In this document: positions 16,978 through 25,275 of the stretch, one piece after another
Layout of the letters: every line of letters begins with the position of its first letter
Numbering within the stretch: position 1 is the stretch's first letter
NCBI RefSeq assembly: GCF_009811655.1
Contig: NZ_BGJX01000032.1
Span: forward strand, 1 to 38,513
Source of the DNA: Methylosinus sp. Ce-a6
GTDB lineage: Bacteria; Pseudomonadota; Alphaproteobacteria; Rhizobiales; Beijerinckiaceae
Direction: 5' to 3'
DNA: 38,513 bases
Position numbers and translations under genes: made by a program
Notes under the pieces: model-generated
Databases searched by the model: none
Told to the model about the DNA's origin: nothing
What the model saw: only the letters and a program-made list of their open reading frames with translations

Positions 16978-17046
16978 ACGGGCTCGAAGCTCCAAGTCGG
17001 TCGGAGGCATTCCGTGACCAAGTCGCGCAGCGATGAAAGGCCGACG

Positions 17047-17062
17047 CATAAAACTGCCTTAA
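17047..17062 (+). promoter_or_regulatory. Putative response-regulator box, copy 2
   Basis: The same 16-mer as at 16477, here 57 bp before the PepSY gene and 70 bp after the previous stop. The flanks differ from copy 1, so this is a conserved site and not a longer duplication. Confidence 0.5.
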
Positions 17063-17118
17063 AGTTCGTCGGCAAGTCTCTCCGCGCAAACCGTCCCGAG
17101 ATGGAAAAGGACGCCGTT

Positions 17119-17643
17119 ATGATATCGCCAATGCTCCGATCTGCAATCCTCGCCGCAGCCTTCCTCGGCGCGAGCGCCGCGCTCATATCCACAAAGGCCG
17201 AGAACAGCGAGGCCGGGGATACGGCGCTTGCCGCCAGTCTCAAAGATGTCAGGCTAACTCTGGAGGCAGGGCTAGCGACGAGCGAGCGCGAGGGAAAGCC
17301 GATATCGGCGAAGTTCGAACTCGAAGACGGCAAGCTTCAACTCTCCATCTACACGGCGACGTCGGATGATTTGACCGAAGTGGTTATCGATCCCAGGACC
17401 GGGGCGATCGCAAAAGCCGAAAAGATCACGGACGACTTCGATCTCGTCGCCGCAGAAGTGCAGAAGAGCGTTTTGACGAAGGCGACGATTTCTCTGCTCG
17501 CCGCGACTGAAAAGACGATCGCCGCCAACCCTGGATACCGCACGGTCAGTGTGACGCCAAAGACCGCGGACGGTCATCCCTCGGCGGAAGTTAGGCTGCT
17601 GCAAGGCGCGACCTTCAAGAACGTCATAGAGAAGCTGGACTGA
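17119..17643 (+). CDS. Exported PepSY-domain protein
   Basis: A 174-residue protein with signal peptide about 1-26. Two PepSY-like units follow: AKFELEDGKLQLSIYTA, then VVIDPRTGAIAKAEKITDDFDL; and a second half SLLAATEKTIAANPG, YRTVSVTPKTADGHPSAEVRLL ending FKNVIEKLD. PepSY proteins act in the periplasm as inhibitors or sensors, often beside two-component systems. The open frame reaches 17014, but AAGGA before ATG 17119 and the signal peptide favour this start. It follows regulatory box copy 2. Confidence 0.8.
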   Translation: MISPMLRSAILAAAFLGASAALISTKAENSEAGDTALAASLKDVRLTLEAGLATSEREGKPISAKFELEDGKLQLSIYTATSDDLTEVVIDPRTGAIAKAEKITDDFDLVAAEVQKSVLTKATISLLAATEKTIAANPGYRTVSVTPKTADGHPSAEVRLLQGATFKNVIEKLD

Positions 17644-17693
17644 ACCATTCCGCGACGGTGTGGGGTGAGAGGCTTCAGGAAGGGAGCGGTGCA

Positions 17694-18674
17694 ATGAACA
17701 ATGCGAGCTTCGCAAAGAACGCGATATGCGCGGGCTTCTCACTTCTGCTTTGCAGTTTACAGCCCATCTCGGCGCAGGCGCGATCGCCCCTGAAAGGCGC
17801 GGCTTACGTAACGTCCTGGTTCGGCGGCAGCGTGTCGGTGATCGACCTCGCCACAGGCTCGGTGGAGAAAACGATCCCCGTAGGAATCCATAGTCACAAC
17901 GTGGCGCTGCGTCCGGACCAGAAACAGGGCTGGGTGACCAACAACAACGCCGGGACCGTGTCGATCATCGACACGCAGTCAAACGCGGTCGCGAGGACCA
18001 TTCCGACCGGGAGGGGGCCGCGGCACACGTTCTTCAGCCCGGATGGGAAAGAGGCATATGTGACGAACGAATTCGATGACAGGATCGAAATCTTCGATGC
18101 GCAAGCGGGGGCTTCCCTCGGCGTCGTCAAAGTGGGCTCGATGCCGCATTTCGCGCTCGTGTCGGGCGAGAAGCTGTTCGTATCGAACTTCGGCGGCGGC
18201 GATGTGACTGTCCTCGCGCGCGCCAAGCGCGAGATCCTGGCGACGGTCCCGGTCGGAGCGGGCCCGCTGGGCGCTGGCGCGACGAAAGATGGCAAGCGCA
18301 TCTATGTCGCTTGTCACAACGCCAATCACATTGCGGTTATAGACGCCGAAAAGCTTCAGCGCATAGCCGACATCCCCACTGACGCGGGCCCTGTGCAAGT
18401 GACGGTCGCGCCTAACCAGACCTTTGCCTATGTCGCCAACGACGGCGCGGGCTCGGTTCAGAAAATCGACCTCGCCGCCAACAAGATCGTCAAGACCATT
18501 TCAATCGCCGCCGATGCGGGCAGCCATGGAGTTGGCTTTGCCGGCGAGGGCCGCTGGCTGCTGATCACCAACACCGGCGCCAACAGCGTCTCTATCATCG
18601 ACACCGAGACGGATGAGGTCATAAAAACCGTCTCCGTCCCGAAAGCGCCCGAAGGCGTCGCCGTGAAACGTTGA
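17694..18674 (+). CDS. YncE-like beta-propeller protein
   Basis: A 326-residue exported protein. The signal peptide ends about SAQA. It has about seven YVTN/YncE repeats (GAAYVTSWFGGSVSVIDLA, GWVTNNNAGTVSIIDT, EAYVTNEFDDRIEIFD, and so on) that build a seven-bladed propeller. Such proteins are periplasmic scaffolds or binding proteins of mostly unknown ligand; some bind DNA or quinone cofactors. AGGAAGGGAG precedes ATG 17694. It is in the same run as the PepSY and DUF1259 genes, with a 50-bp gap upstream and 73 bp downstream. Confidence 0.85.
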   Translation: MNNASFAKNAICAGFSLLLCSLQPISAQARSPLKGAAYVTSWFGGSVSVIDLATGSVEKTIPVGIHSHNVALRPDQKQGWVTNNNAGTVSIIDTQSNAVARTIPTGRGPRHTFFSPDGKEAYVTNEFDDRIEIFDAQAGASLGVVKVGSMPHFALVSGEKLFVSNFGGGDVTVLARAKREILATVPVGAGPLGAGATKDGKRIYVACHNANHIAVIDAEKLQRIADIPTDAGPVQVTVAPNQTFAYVANDGAGSVQKIDLAANKIVKTISIAADAGSHGVGFAGEGRWLLITNTGANSVSIIDTETDEVIKTVSVPKAPEGVAVKR

Positions 18675-18747
18675 GCAGAGCCTCGAGCGAAAATTGTCGG
18701 CGGACTCTCACTCCGGGTTACATCGGGCACACCTAAAGGAGGTTCAG

Positions 18748-19635
18748 ATGCGCTTATTCTTCTCGCCGCTCGCCGTCGCGGCTCTGCTGGGGTCTCTCTC
18801 ATCCGCAACCGCCGAAGACTTCGACTGGCGGAAAGTCGACGAAACGCTCGGGAGACAGCCCGCGACATCCGGCGACGTTCGTCGCTACGCCTTCCCACGC
18901 AGCGACCTTTCGGTGACGCTCGATGGAGTCGCGATCAAACCGGCGCTCGCGCTCGGCGGATGGATCGCGTTCAAGCCGACGCGGGGAAAAGCCATGGTGA
19001 CCGGGGATTTCGTCCTGCTCGAGAGCGAAGTCAGGCCGGTCACCGCAAAACTCATCGAAGGCGGTTTGGAAATCACGGCCGTGCACAACCATCTCCTGCG
19101 CGCGGCGCCGACGCCGATCTATGTGCATGTGGGCGGCACAGGCGATCCTGCAAAACTCGCGGCGACCATCCATGACGCGTTGGCCGCGAGCAAGACCCCC
19201 CTGACGGCGCCGACGTCCCCCGGAGCAACTCCGCCCGTCGATCTCGACACGGCGCGGCTCGACGAGATCGTCGGCGTCAAAGGCAGAGCCGTCGGCGGCG
19301 TCTACCAGTTCATCGCGCCGCGCCGAAATCAGATCATCGAGGATGGAACGCTATTGGATCCTCCTGGTCCGCTAGGCGTCGCCACGGTCATCAATTTTCA
19401 GCCCACCGGCGCCGGCAAAGCCGCGATCACCGGAGACTATGTGCTGACAGGCGAGGAAGTCGGCGCGGTCACACAGGCCCTGCGCTCCAATGGGATCGAG
19501 ATCACAGCAGTTCACAGTCACATGTTGACCGAACAGCCCCGGCTTCTGTTCATCCATTTTTGGGCGAATGAGGACGCGCTGAAATTGGCGAAGGGCGTGC
19601 GCGCAGCGCTCGACAAAGTGGATGCGAGAAACTGA
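18748..19635 (+). CDS. DUF1259 (LppY/LpqO-like) exported protein
   Basis: A 295-residue protein with signal peptide 1-20 (SSATA). The mature part is two similar halves. The first (about 45-150) has AIKPALALGGWIAF, MVTGDFVLLESEV and ITAVHNHLL. The second (about 175-290) has ATVINFQPTGAG, AITGDYVLTGEEV and ITAVHSHML. The HNH and HSH triplets fall at the same place in each half and could bind a metal. The family has no known function. An almost perfect AAAGGAGG lies seven bases before the ATG, indicating strong translation. Confidence 0.85.
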   Translation: MRLFFSPLAVAALLGSLSSATAEDFDWRKVDETLGRQPATSGDVRRYAFPRSDLSVTLDGVAIKPALALGGWIAFKPTRGKAMVTGDFVLLESEVRPVTAKLIEGGLEITAVHNHLLRAAPTPIYVHVGGTGDPAKLAATIHDALAASKTPLTAPTSPGATPPVDLDTARLDEIVGVKGRAVGGVYQFIAPRRNQIIEDGTLLDPPGPLGVATVINFQPTGAGKAAITGDYVLTGEEVGAVTQALRSNGIEITAVHSHMLTEQPRLLFIHFWANEDALKLAKGVRAALDKVDARN

Positions 19636-19689
19636 AGGGGACAACGGCCTGTTCGAATTTTCGTCAGCCATGCACAACGGAGAATGGAG

Positions 19690-20322
19690 ATGACGAGGCT
19701 CTCTAAGCGAGAATTAATGATCGCCGCCGCCGGACTCTGCGGAGCGGCGATTTTCGACGCCTCGAATTCGGGGGCTTTGGAGTCCGAAATTCAGTTGGAC
19801 CTTTCGAGCCCGCTCTCTGGCTGGGAGCCCGTGAGCGGACGATGGGACGTCGAGGAGGTCCTTGGCGCGTCGAAGGGCAAGGCGCTGGTCCAACGCGCGA
19901 CGGGCAATGACTTCAACGTCATCGTGGCGCCGGGCGGGCCTTATGCGGACGTCGACGTCGCCGTTCGATTCAAACCGATCTCCGGACAGGAGGACGCGTC
20001 CGCCGGAATCGTCTTCCGCTTTTCGGACGGTCGTTATTATGTGATCCGAGCCAACGCCTTGGAAGACAACTTCAACCTCTATTACTACGATCGCGGACGA
20101 CGACAAATTTCCAGTTCGCGCGTCAAGGCGCCGGCTCTAGGTCGCTGGCATAAGCTGCGCATTGTCGCCGAGGGCGATCGGCTGAAGGGTTGGCTGAACG
20201 ACGAACTCTTGATCGATCATCGTGATAGTAGATATTCGACCGGACAAATCGGCCTTTGGACGAAAGCGGATTCGATCACGGCTTTCGATGACCTTATCGT
20301 CAAACCGATCAGCGGCCGTTGA
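19690..20322 (+). CDS. LamG/DUF1080-like exported protein
   Basis: A 210-residue protein with a hydrophobic N-terminus (MIAAAGLCGAAIF), possibly a Tat or Sec signal (preceded by KR). The body is a concanavalin-like beta-sandwich: GWEPVSGRWDVEE, FNVIVAPGGPYADVDVAVRF, DASAGIVFRFSDGRYYVIRAN, WHKLRIVAEGDRLKGWLN, GQIGLWTKADSITAFDDL. Similar domains bind sugars or act in 3-keto-disaccharide hydrolases, but the catalytic residues cannot be judged. GGAG lies seven bases before ATG 19690; an ATG at 19684 is too close to it. The next gene follows after 76 bp. Confidence 0.7.
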   Translation: MTRLSKRELMIAAAGLCGAAIFDASNSGALESEIQLDLSSPLSGWEPVSGRWDVEEVLGASKGKALVQRATGNDFNVIVAPGGPYADVDVAVRFKPISGQEDASAGIVFRFSDGRYYVIRANALEDNFNLYYYDRGRRQISSSRVKAPALGRWHKLRIVAEGDRLKGWLNDELLIDHRDSRYSTGQIGLWTKADSITAFDDLIVKPISGR

Positions 20323-20398
20323 CGAGAATGAACGGGAACATGCGACGAACTCGCTTGTAGCACAGGCGGTCGTGATTGCAAGAGAGGTCGAGGCGGAC

Positions 20399-21424
20399 AT
20401 GAACAGGTTGGCGCCATTGGCGTTGTTCGCGCTCGCTATCATCATGACGATCGTCGGATGGTGGCTGCTCGCGCCCGAGGGAGGGGAATCCGTCGTCGTC
20501 TATGTGAGCCACGACGAAGTTTTTTCCGAGCCCATTCTGAAGGATTTCGAAAAGGAGACCGGCATCGAGGTCCGCGCGGTCTATGACACCGAGGAAACGA
20601 AAAGCGCGGGCGCGATGAACCGGCTGATAGCCGAGAAGAGCAATCCGCAGGCCGACGTCTATTGGGCCAACGAGCCGATACGAGCGGAAGTCCTGCGGCA
20701 GCAGAAGATCGCCGCGCCGTACCTCTCGCCAAACGCCGCGGGTATCCCCGAGTCATTCCGCGATCCGCTGGGATACTGGACCGGATTCGCGGCAAGAGCG
20801 CGCGTGCTCATCGTGCGGCAGGACGTCGACCCGAAGCCGACGTCGATTTTCTCTTACCTCGATCCGCAGTGGCGCGGCAAGGCGGTGATCGCCAATCCGC
20901 TTTTCGGCACGACCACGGACGAGATCGCAGCGCTGTTCGTTTTGCTGGGCGACGAGGATGCTCGCTCGTTCATGGAGACGATGCGCGACAATGACGTCAA
21001 AACCGCCCCGAGCAACGGCGACAGCGCCGATCTGGTGTCGCGCGGTCAGTTCGCCTTCAGCCTCGTCGACAGCGATGATGCCGTGAGCCGGATGAGCCGA
21101 CATGAGCGGGCGATCATGGTCTACCCGGACCAAGGCGCGGATGAGATCGGCAGCCTGATTGTCCCCAACGCCGCAGTGCTGATAGCCGGAGCTCCGCATC
21201 CCGACGCGGCCAGAAAGCTGATCGATTACCTGCTCTCGGTGGAAACTGAACGTAAACTCGCCTTTTCCGACGCGGCGCAAATTCCGCTGCATTCCGGCGT
21301 CAAAACGCCTCCGGGAGTAAAGCCGATCGAGGCGATCAAGACGATGGCGGTGGATTACGCGGCGGTCGCGACGAAATTGCAGGAGATCCAGCCATATCTG
21401 AAAAACTGGGCGGCGACGCGTTGA
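20399..21424 (+). CDS. ABC transporter substrate-binding protein (FbpA-like)
   Basis: A 341-residue protein with one N-terminal hydrophobic helix (about 7-25, LALFALAIIMTIVGWWLL) that is likely a membrane anchor, as no clear cleavage site or lipobox follows. The fold is that of extracellular solute-binding family 1: VVVYVSHDEVFSEPILKDFE, EKSNPQADVYWANEP, TSIFSYLDPQWRGKAVIANP, GQFAFSLVDSDDA. This resembles the Fe(III)-binding FbpA/AfuA group, yet the paired C-terminal Tyr ligands of FbpA are not obvious, so the substrate is open. AGAGAGG-type sequence precedes ATG 20399. Its stop overlaps the permease start. Confidence 0.85.
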   Translation: MNRLAPLALFALAIIMTIVGWWLLAPEGGESVVVYVSHDEVFSEPILKDFEKETGIEVRAVYDTEETKSAGAMNRLIAEKSNPQADVYWANEPIRAEVLRQQKIAAPYLSPNAAGIPESFRDPLGYWTGFAARARVLIVRQDVDPKPTSIFSYLDPQWRGKAVIANPLFGTTTDEIAALFVLLGDEDARSFMETMRDNDVKTAPSNGDSADLVSRGQFAFSLVDSDDAVSRMSRHERAIMVYPDQGADEIGSLIVPNAAVLIAGAPHPDAARKLIDYLLSVETERKLAFSDAAQIPLHSGVKTPPGVKPIEAIKTMAVDYAAVATKLQEIQPYLKNWAATR

Positions 21425-23019
21425 TCACGGGAAAACGCGTCACCTTGGCGGCTGCGGCTTTGGCGCTTGCGGGCATAGGACTTTTGCCCGTCCTGACAAT
21501 GATCGCCCGCAGTTTTTTTGTCGATGGGCGCCTCGGCATGGAGGCCTATGCGGCGCTTTTTGCTTCGTCGCAACGCCTCCTTCCCTGGTTTGGCAACAGC
21601 CTCCTTCTCGCCTCCCTTATCTCTTTTTCCGCGACGATCATTGGAGCGCCTCTCGGCGTCCTGCTGGCGCGGACCGATCTTCCCTGGCGCGGCGTTTTCG
21701 CCGTGCTCTTCGCCCTGCCATTTTTTGTTCCTCCTTACGTGATCGCGGCGGCGTGGTTCTCAGCGCTCGACCAGAGCGGCTCGATCGGCCGTCTCCTGCC
21801 TGAAGGGGCGTCAGAATTCTTGTCATCGACGTTTTTCGGACTCTCGGGCTGCGTCGTGTCTCTGACCACGAGTTTCACGCCGATCGTCATGCTCTTGACC
21901 ATGGCCTATATCAGCGCCGTCAATCCGCGCCTGGAGCAGGCGGGTCTCTTGGCGAGTCGTTGGCCGAATGTGCTCTGGCGTATCACCCTCCCGCTGATCG
22001 CGCCGGCGATCGTGTTCGCTTCCGTGCTGGTCTTTCTCCTCACCCTTGGAGAGGTCGGCGTCCCGACGTTTCTCCGTTATCCAGTCTATCCGACCGAGGT
22101 CCTTACGCAATTCGCCGCCTTCTATGATTTCAGCGCGGCGACGGCGGCGGCGCTTCCATTGCTGCTCGTCGCCGCAATGGTCCTGACTCTGGAAAAGTCA
22201 CTCCAGCGGACGTCGTCAGCGACAATAGGCGCATCGATGACGAATGCTCCGAACGGAGCGATCGCGCTCGGGCGCTGGCGCCTTCCCTTGCTTTGGGTCG
22301 TATCACTGTGGATGTTCGCGACAGTGATCACGCCCTTTGCAGCGCTTCTGGGTCAGGCCGCCTCACTCGATGCTTTGGCTCAGGCCTTCGCGCGCGGCGG
22401 AGACAGCATCCTGCGCAGCGTCGTCTTTGCCTCGGTCGGCGCGACCTTTCTGACCCTTAGCGGATTCTTTTGCGGATATCTCATTCATCACAAGGCGCTC
22501 GCGATATGGCGAAGCGTCGATGCGCTGACGCTGTTCCTGTTCACCTTGCCGGGGACCGTCGTCGGCGTCGGCCTGATCAGCCTTTGGAACCACCCCTCCA
22601 CGAATGTGATCTACGCCACGCCTGCAATTGTCATTCTCGGCTTCCTGGCCCAATACGCTCTGATCCCGACGCGAATGACGGCCGCAGTCTTGCAACGAAT
22701 TCCGCCCTCATTGGAGAACGCGGCGGAACTCGCCGGCGCCGGCTGGTTCACGATCCTCGGCGAGATCGTCGCGCCGATCGCAAAGCGCGGCCTAATCGCC
22801 ACGTGGACGATCTGCTACATTTTCTGCGTGCGCGATCTCGGGATCGCCATGGTGGTCTATCCTCCTGGCTCGGACACTTTGACTGTCCGCATCATGACGT
22901 TGATGGCCAATGGCGCGCCGAGCCTGATCGCTGCGCTTTGCCTCATTCTGATCATCGTCACGCTCGCGCCTCTACTCGCGGCGGTCTTCTGGCGGGCGGC
23001 ATCGAGGCCATTCACATGA
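21421..23019 (+). CDS. ABC transporter permease (FbpB-like, two fused permease domains)
   Basis: A 532-residue inner-membrane protein with about 12 helices and two MetI-type halves. Each has the cytoplasmic coupling loop: EQAGLLASRWPNVLWRITLP, and ENAAELAGAGWFTILGEI. This is the double-length permease of ferric-iron (FbpB) and related type I importers. The start is the TTG overlapping the previous stop (TTGA), and the end overlaps the ATPase start (ATGA). The three transporter genes are therefore translationally coupled. Confidence 0.88.
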   Translation: MITGKRVTLAAAALALAGIGLLPVLTMIARSFFVDGRLGMEAYAALFASSQRLLPWFGNSLLLASLISFSATIIGAPLGVLLARTDLPWRGVFAVLFALPFFVPPYVIAAAWFSALDQSGSIGRLLPEGASEFLSSTFFGLSGCVVSLTTSFTPIVMLLTMAYISAVNPRLEQAGLLASRWPNVLWRITLPLIAPAIVFASVLVFLLTLGEVGVPTFLRYPVYPTEVLTQFAAFYDFSAATAAALPLLLVAAMVLTLEKSLQRTSSATIGASMTNAPNGAIALGRWRLPLLWVVSLWMFATVITPFAALLGQAASLDALAQAFARGGDSILRSVVFASVGATFLTLSGFFCGYLIHHKALAIWRSVDALTLFLFTLPGTVVGVGLISLWNHPSTNVIYATPAIVILGFLAQYALIPTRMTAAVLQRIPPSLENAAELAGAGWFTILGEIVAPIAKRGLIATWTICYIFCVRDLGIAMVVYPPGSDTLTVRIMTLMANGAPSLIAALCLILIIVTLAPLLAAVFWRAASRPFT

Positions 23020-23690
23020 GCATGATCGAACTGCGATCCGTATCCAAGGATTATCCCGGGCGCCGGGCGGTCGACGCCGTGTCGTTGCGGATCGAAACGG
23101 GAGAGCGCGTCATCTTGTTCGGTCCCTCCGGCTGCGGGAAGTCGACCATCCTGGCTTTGATCGCCGGCCTCCTCATTCCGGACGCCGGCGAAATTCTGAT
23201 CGACGGACGGCTTGTGGCGACAGCGAAGAGAAATCTCGTCGAGCCGAGCGCACGCGGCGTCGGCATGGTGTTCCAGGACCTCGCGCTCTGGCCCCATATG
23301 AGTGTCGCCGAAAACATCGAATTCGGCCTGCGCGCGAAGCGCGTCCCGAAGTCCGAGCGCGACCGCCGCATTAGAGAAATGGCCTCGCTCGTCGGCCTCG
23401 GCGATTATCTGACCGCAAAACCCGGGGAGTTGTCGGGTGGGCAACAGCAACGCGTCGCGCTCGCCCGCACGCTCGCGGTCGAGCCCCGCATTCTGCTCAT
23501 GGACGAGCCGATGTCCAATCTCGACGACGCGCTCGGCGAGCAGTTGCGGGGAGAGATTTTGCGGCTGCAGAACGAGCTCAGCTTCACCCTCGTCTATGTG
23601 ACCCACAACAAGGAGGAAGCGGCGGCGCTCGGGACAAGGACGATTCGCCTGCGGCAAGGACGGGTCGAGACCGATACCGGCGTGGTCTGA
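23016..23690 (+). CDS. ABC transporter ATP-binding protein
   Basis: A 224-residue ATPase. Walker A is GPSGCGKST (36-44), the Q-loop is in VFQDLALWPHM, the signature is LSGGQQQR (139-146), Walker B is ILLMDEP (159-165) and the H-loop is VTHNKEE (His197). The protein is short and lacks the C-terminal TOBE regulatory domain of FbpC/PotA, so it has no built-in feedback module. The ATG overlaps the permease stop. It closes the operon, followed by a 179-bp gap with a large hairpin. Confidence 0.9.
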   Translation: MSMIELRSVSKDYPGRRAVDAVSLRIETGERVILFGPSGCGKSTILALIAGLLIPDAGEILIDGRLVATAKRNLVEPSARGVGMVFQDLALWPHMSVAENIEFGLRAKRVPKSERDRRIREMASLVGLGDYLTAKPGELSGGQQQRVALARTLAVEPRILLMDEPMSNLDDALGEQLRGEILRLQNELSFTLVYVTHNKEEAAALGTRTIRLRQGRVETDTGVV

Positions 23691-23762
23691 ACGCGCTGTG
23701 CGATGAGGCAATTTGCTGCGCTCGTGAATCACCGCACAAGATCGAGCTCGCGAAAATTGGAT

Positions 23763-23823
23763 TTGACACGAGGCGCGCGTTTTGGTGTTGTGCCTCATGG
23801 GGATTGCGATCTCCCCATGAGGC
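23763..23823 (+). promoter_or_regulatory. Promoter with large inverted repeat before the chr-like unit
   Basis: A perfect TTGACA (23763-23768) is followed, after about 17 bases, by a weak -10 region. Then comes a 12-bp perfect inverted repeat GCCTCATGGGGA (23792-23803) and TCCCCATGAGGC (23812-23823) with an 8-base loop. The repeat sits where a repressor would block transcription start, or it forms a 5' leader hairpin. It lies 46 bp before ATG 23870. No U-run follows, so it is not a plain terminator. Confidence 0.6.
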
Positions 23824-23869
23824 GACATGCCCAAGCATCGCGTCCAGCTTCGCAAGCGAAGGACGCCGC

Positions 23870-25261
23870 ATGTCAGCCTACAACTCGATTGCTCCCGACT
23901 CATTGTCTCGTCTGATCGGCTCTCCCAAGGGCCCGATTCTCATCGATGTCCGAACGGACGAAGAATTTTCGTCCGATCCACGGTTCATTCCTGGCGCCAT
24001 TCATCGCGACGCCGGCTCGGTGGCTGGTTGGGCGCGAGTTGTCGCCGGGCGACGAGCGGTGGTCATTTCACGCGACTGCGGGGCGCTCGCGCACGGCGTC
24101 GCTGCCTGGCTGCGCGACACAGAGATTGGCGCCGAGGCCCTCGAAGGCGGCTATAACGCCTGGGCGGCAGCTGGTCTCCCTCTCATCCCCGAGTCCAAAT
24201 TGTCGCCCCGCGAAACCATTTGGGTGACGCGCGCGCGGCCGAAAGTCGACCGCATCGCCTGCCCCTGGCTGATTCGACGATTCGTCGATCCATATGCGGT
24301 ATTCCTGTTCGTCGCCGCCTCGGAAGTTCTGGCCGTCGCGAAGCATTACGACGCGGCTGCCTTCGATGTCGACGGCGCCTTCTGGACCCATCGCGGCGAC
24401 AAGTGCAGCTTCGACGCCTTCGTCGAGGAGTTGGGGTTGGCGACGCCGGCGCTGCGACGGCTCGCTCTCATCGTGCGTGGCGCGGATACGGGACGCCAGA
24501 ATCTCGCGTCCGAGTCGGCCGGCTTGATCGCCGCTTCTCTCGGGCTATCGCGTTTGTATTCCGATGATCTCGAGCAGCTCGAAGCGGGCCTGGCGCTCTA
24601 TGACGCCTTCTATTCCTGGGCGCGCGAAGTCGGCGCGCTGTTCTTCTCCAAAATGGCGGCCGTCACCTTTGGCGGCGCTTACGCCGTGCTCGCCTACGTG
24701 GCGCAGCAGGCGGTCGAGAATCTTCATTGGCTGAGCTCCGGAGAAATGCTCGACGGTCTCGGCATGGCGGAGACGACGCCTGGCCCACTGATCATCGTGC
24801 TGCAGTTCATCGGCTTCATGGCCGCCTACCGCGCGCCCGGCGCTCTGGCGCCCTTGCTGGCGGGAGCGCTCGGAGGTTTGCTCGCCACATGGGTGACCTT
24901 CACGCCGTGCTTCCTTTGGATATTCGTCGGCGCTCCCTACATCGAGCAGCTTCGGGGCGCGAGGGCGTTGACGGGCGCGCTCTCCGCCATCACGGCGGTC
25001 GTCGTCGGCGTGATCCTCAATCTCGCCATATGGTTCTCGGTCCACACCATGTTCCGTGACACGACGCGGATCCATTCGCTCGGCCTCACCTTTGACGCGC
25101 CGGCGCTCTCTAGCGTCGATCCATGGGCGCTCCTTCTTGCTGTCGGCGCCGCTGTGGCGATCTTCCGCTTCAAAGCCGGCTTGCTCCCATTGGCTGCCTC
25201 CGCGGCCGCAGGCGTGGGGCTTTATGCCATCGGACTGATTTCGACCGGCGGCGCCGGATGA
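23870..25261 (+). CDS. Rhodanese-ChrB-half ChrA fusion (chromate resistance)
   Basis: A 463-residue three-part protein. Residues about 1-110 are a rhodanese (PILIDVRTDEEF, candidate Cys70 in VVISRDCGALAHG, EGGYNAWAAAGLPL). Residues about 115-250 are the ChrB C-terminal domain (RPKVDRIACPWLIRRFVDP, FWTHRGDKCSFDAFV, LYDAFYSWAR). Residues about 255-390 match the second half of the chromate transporter ChrA (MAAVTFGGAYAVLAYVAQQA, AETTPGPLIIVLQFIGF, CFLWIFVGAPYIEQLRG, AITAVVVGVILNLA) and are followed by more membrane helices. Rhodanese-ChrB is a known pair; here it runs straight into ChrA and the N-terminal CHR domain is missing. GAAGGA precedes ATG 23870. A role in chromate or related oxyanion efflux or sensing is inferred. 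Confidence 0.82.
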   Translation: MSAYNSIAPDSLSRLIGSPKGPILIDVRTDEEFSSDPRFIPGAIHRDAGSVAGWARVVAGRRAVVISRDCGALAHGVAAWLRDTEIGAEALEGGYNAWAAAGLPLIPESKLSPRETIWVTRARPKVDRIACPWLIRRFVDPYAVFLFVAASEVLAVAKHYDAAAFDVDGAFWTHRGDKCSFDAFVEELGLATPALRRLALIVRGADTGRQNLASESAGLIAASLGLSRLYSDDLEQLEAGLALYDAFYSWAREVGALFFSKMAAVTFGGAYAVLAYVAQQAVENLHWLSSGEMLDGLGMAETTPGPLIIVLQFIGFMAAYRAPGALAPLLAGALGGLLATWVTFTPCFLWIFVGAPYIEQLRGARALTGALSAITAVVVGVILNLAIWFSVHTMFRDTTRIHSLGLTFDAPALSSVDPWALLLAVGAAVAIFRFKAGLLPLAASAAAGVGLYAIGLISTGGAG

Positions 25262-25275
25262 TCGGGGAAGCTCGA

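Noticed and set aside
20399..21424. Firm call of FbpA (ferric-binding protein)
   Set aside because: The fold fits, but the paired Tyr iron ligands are not evident, so the substrate was left open.
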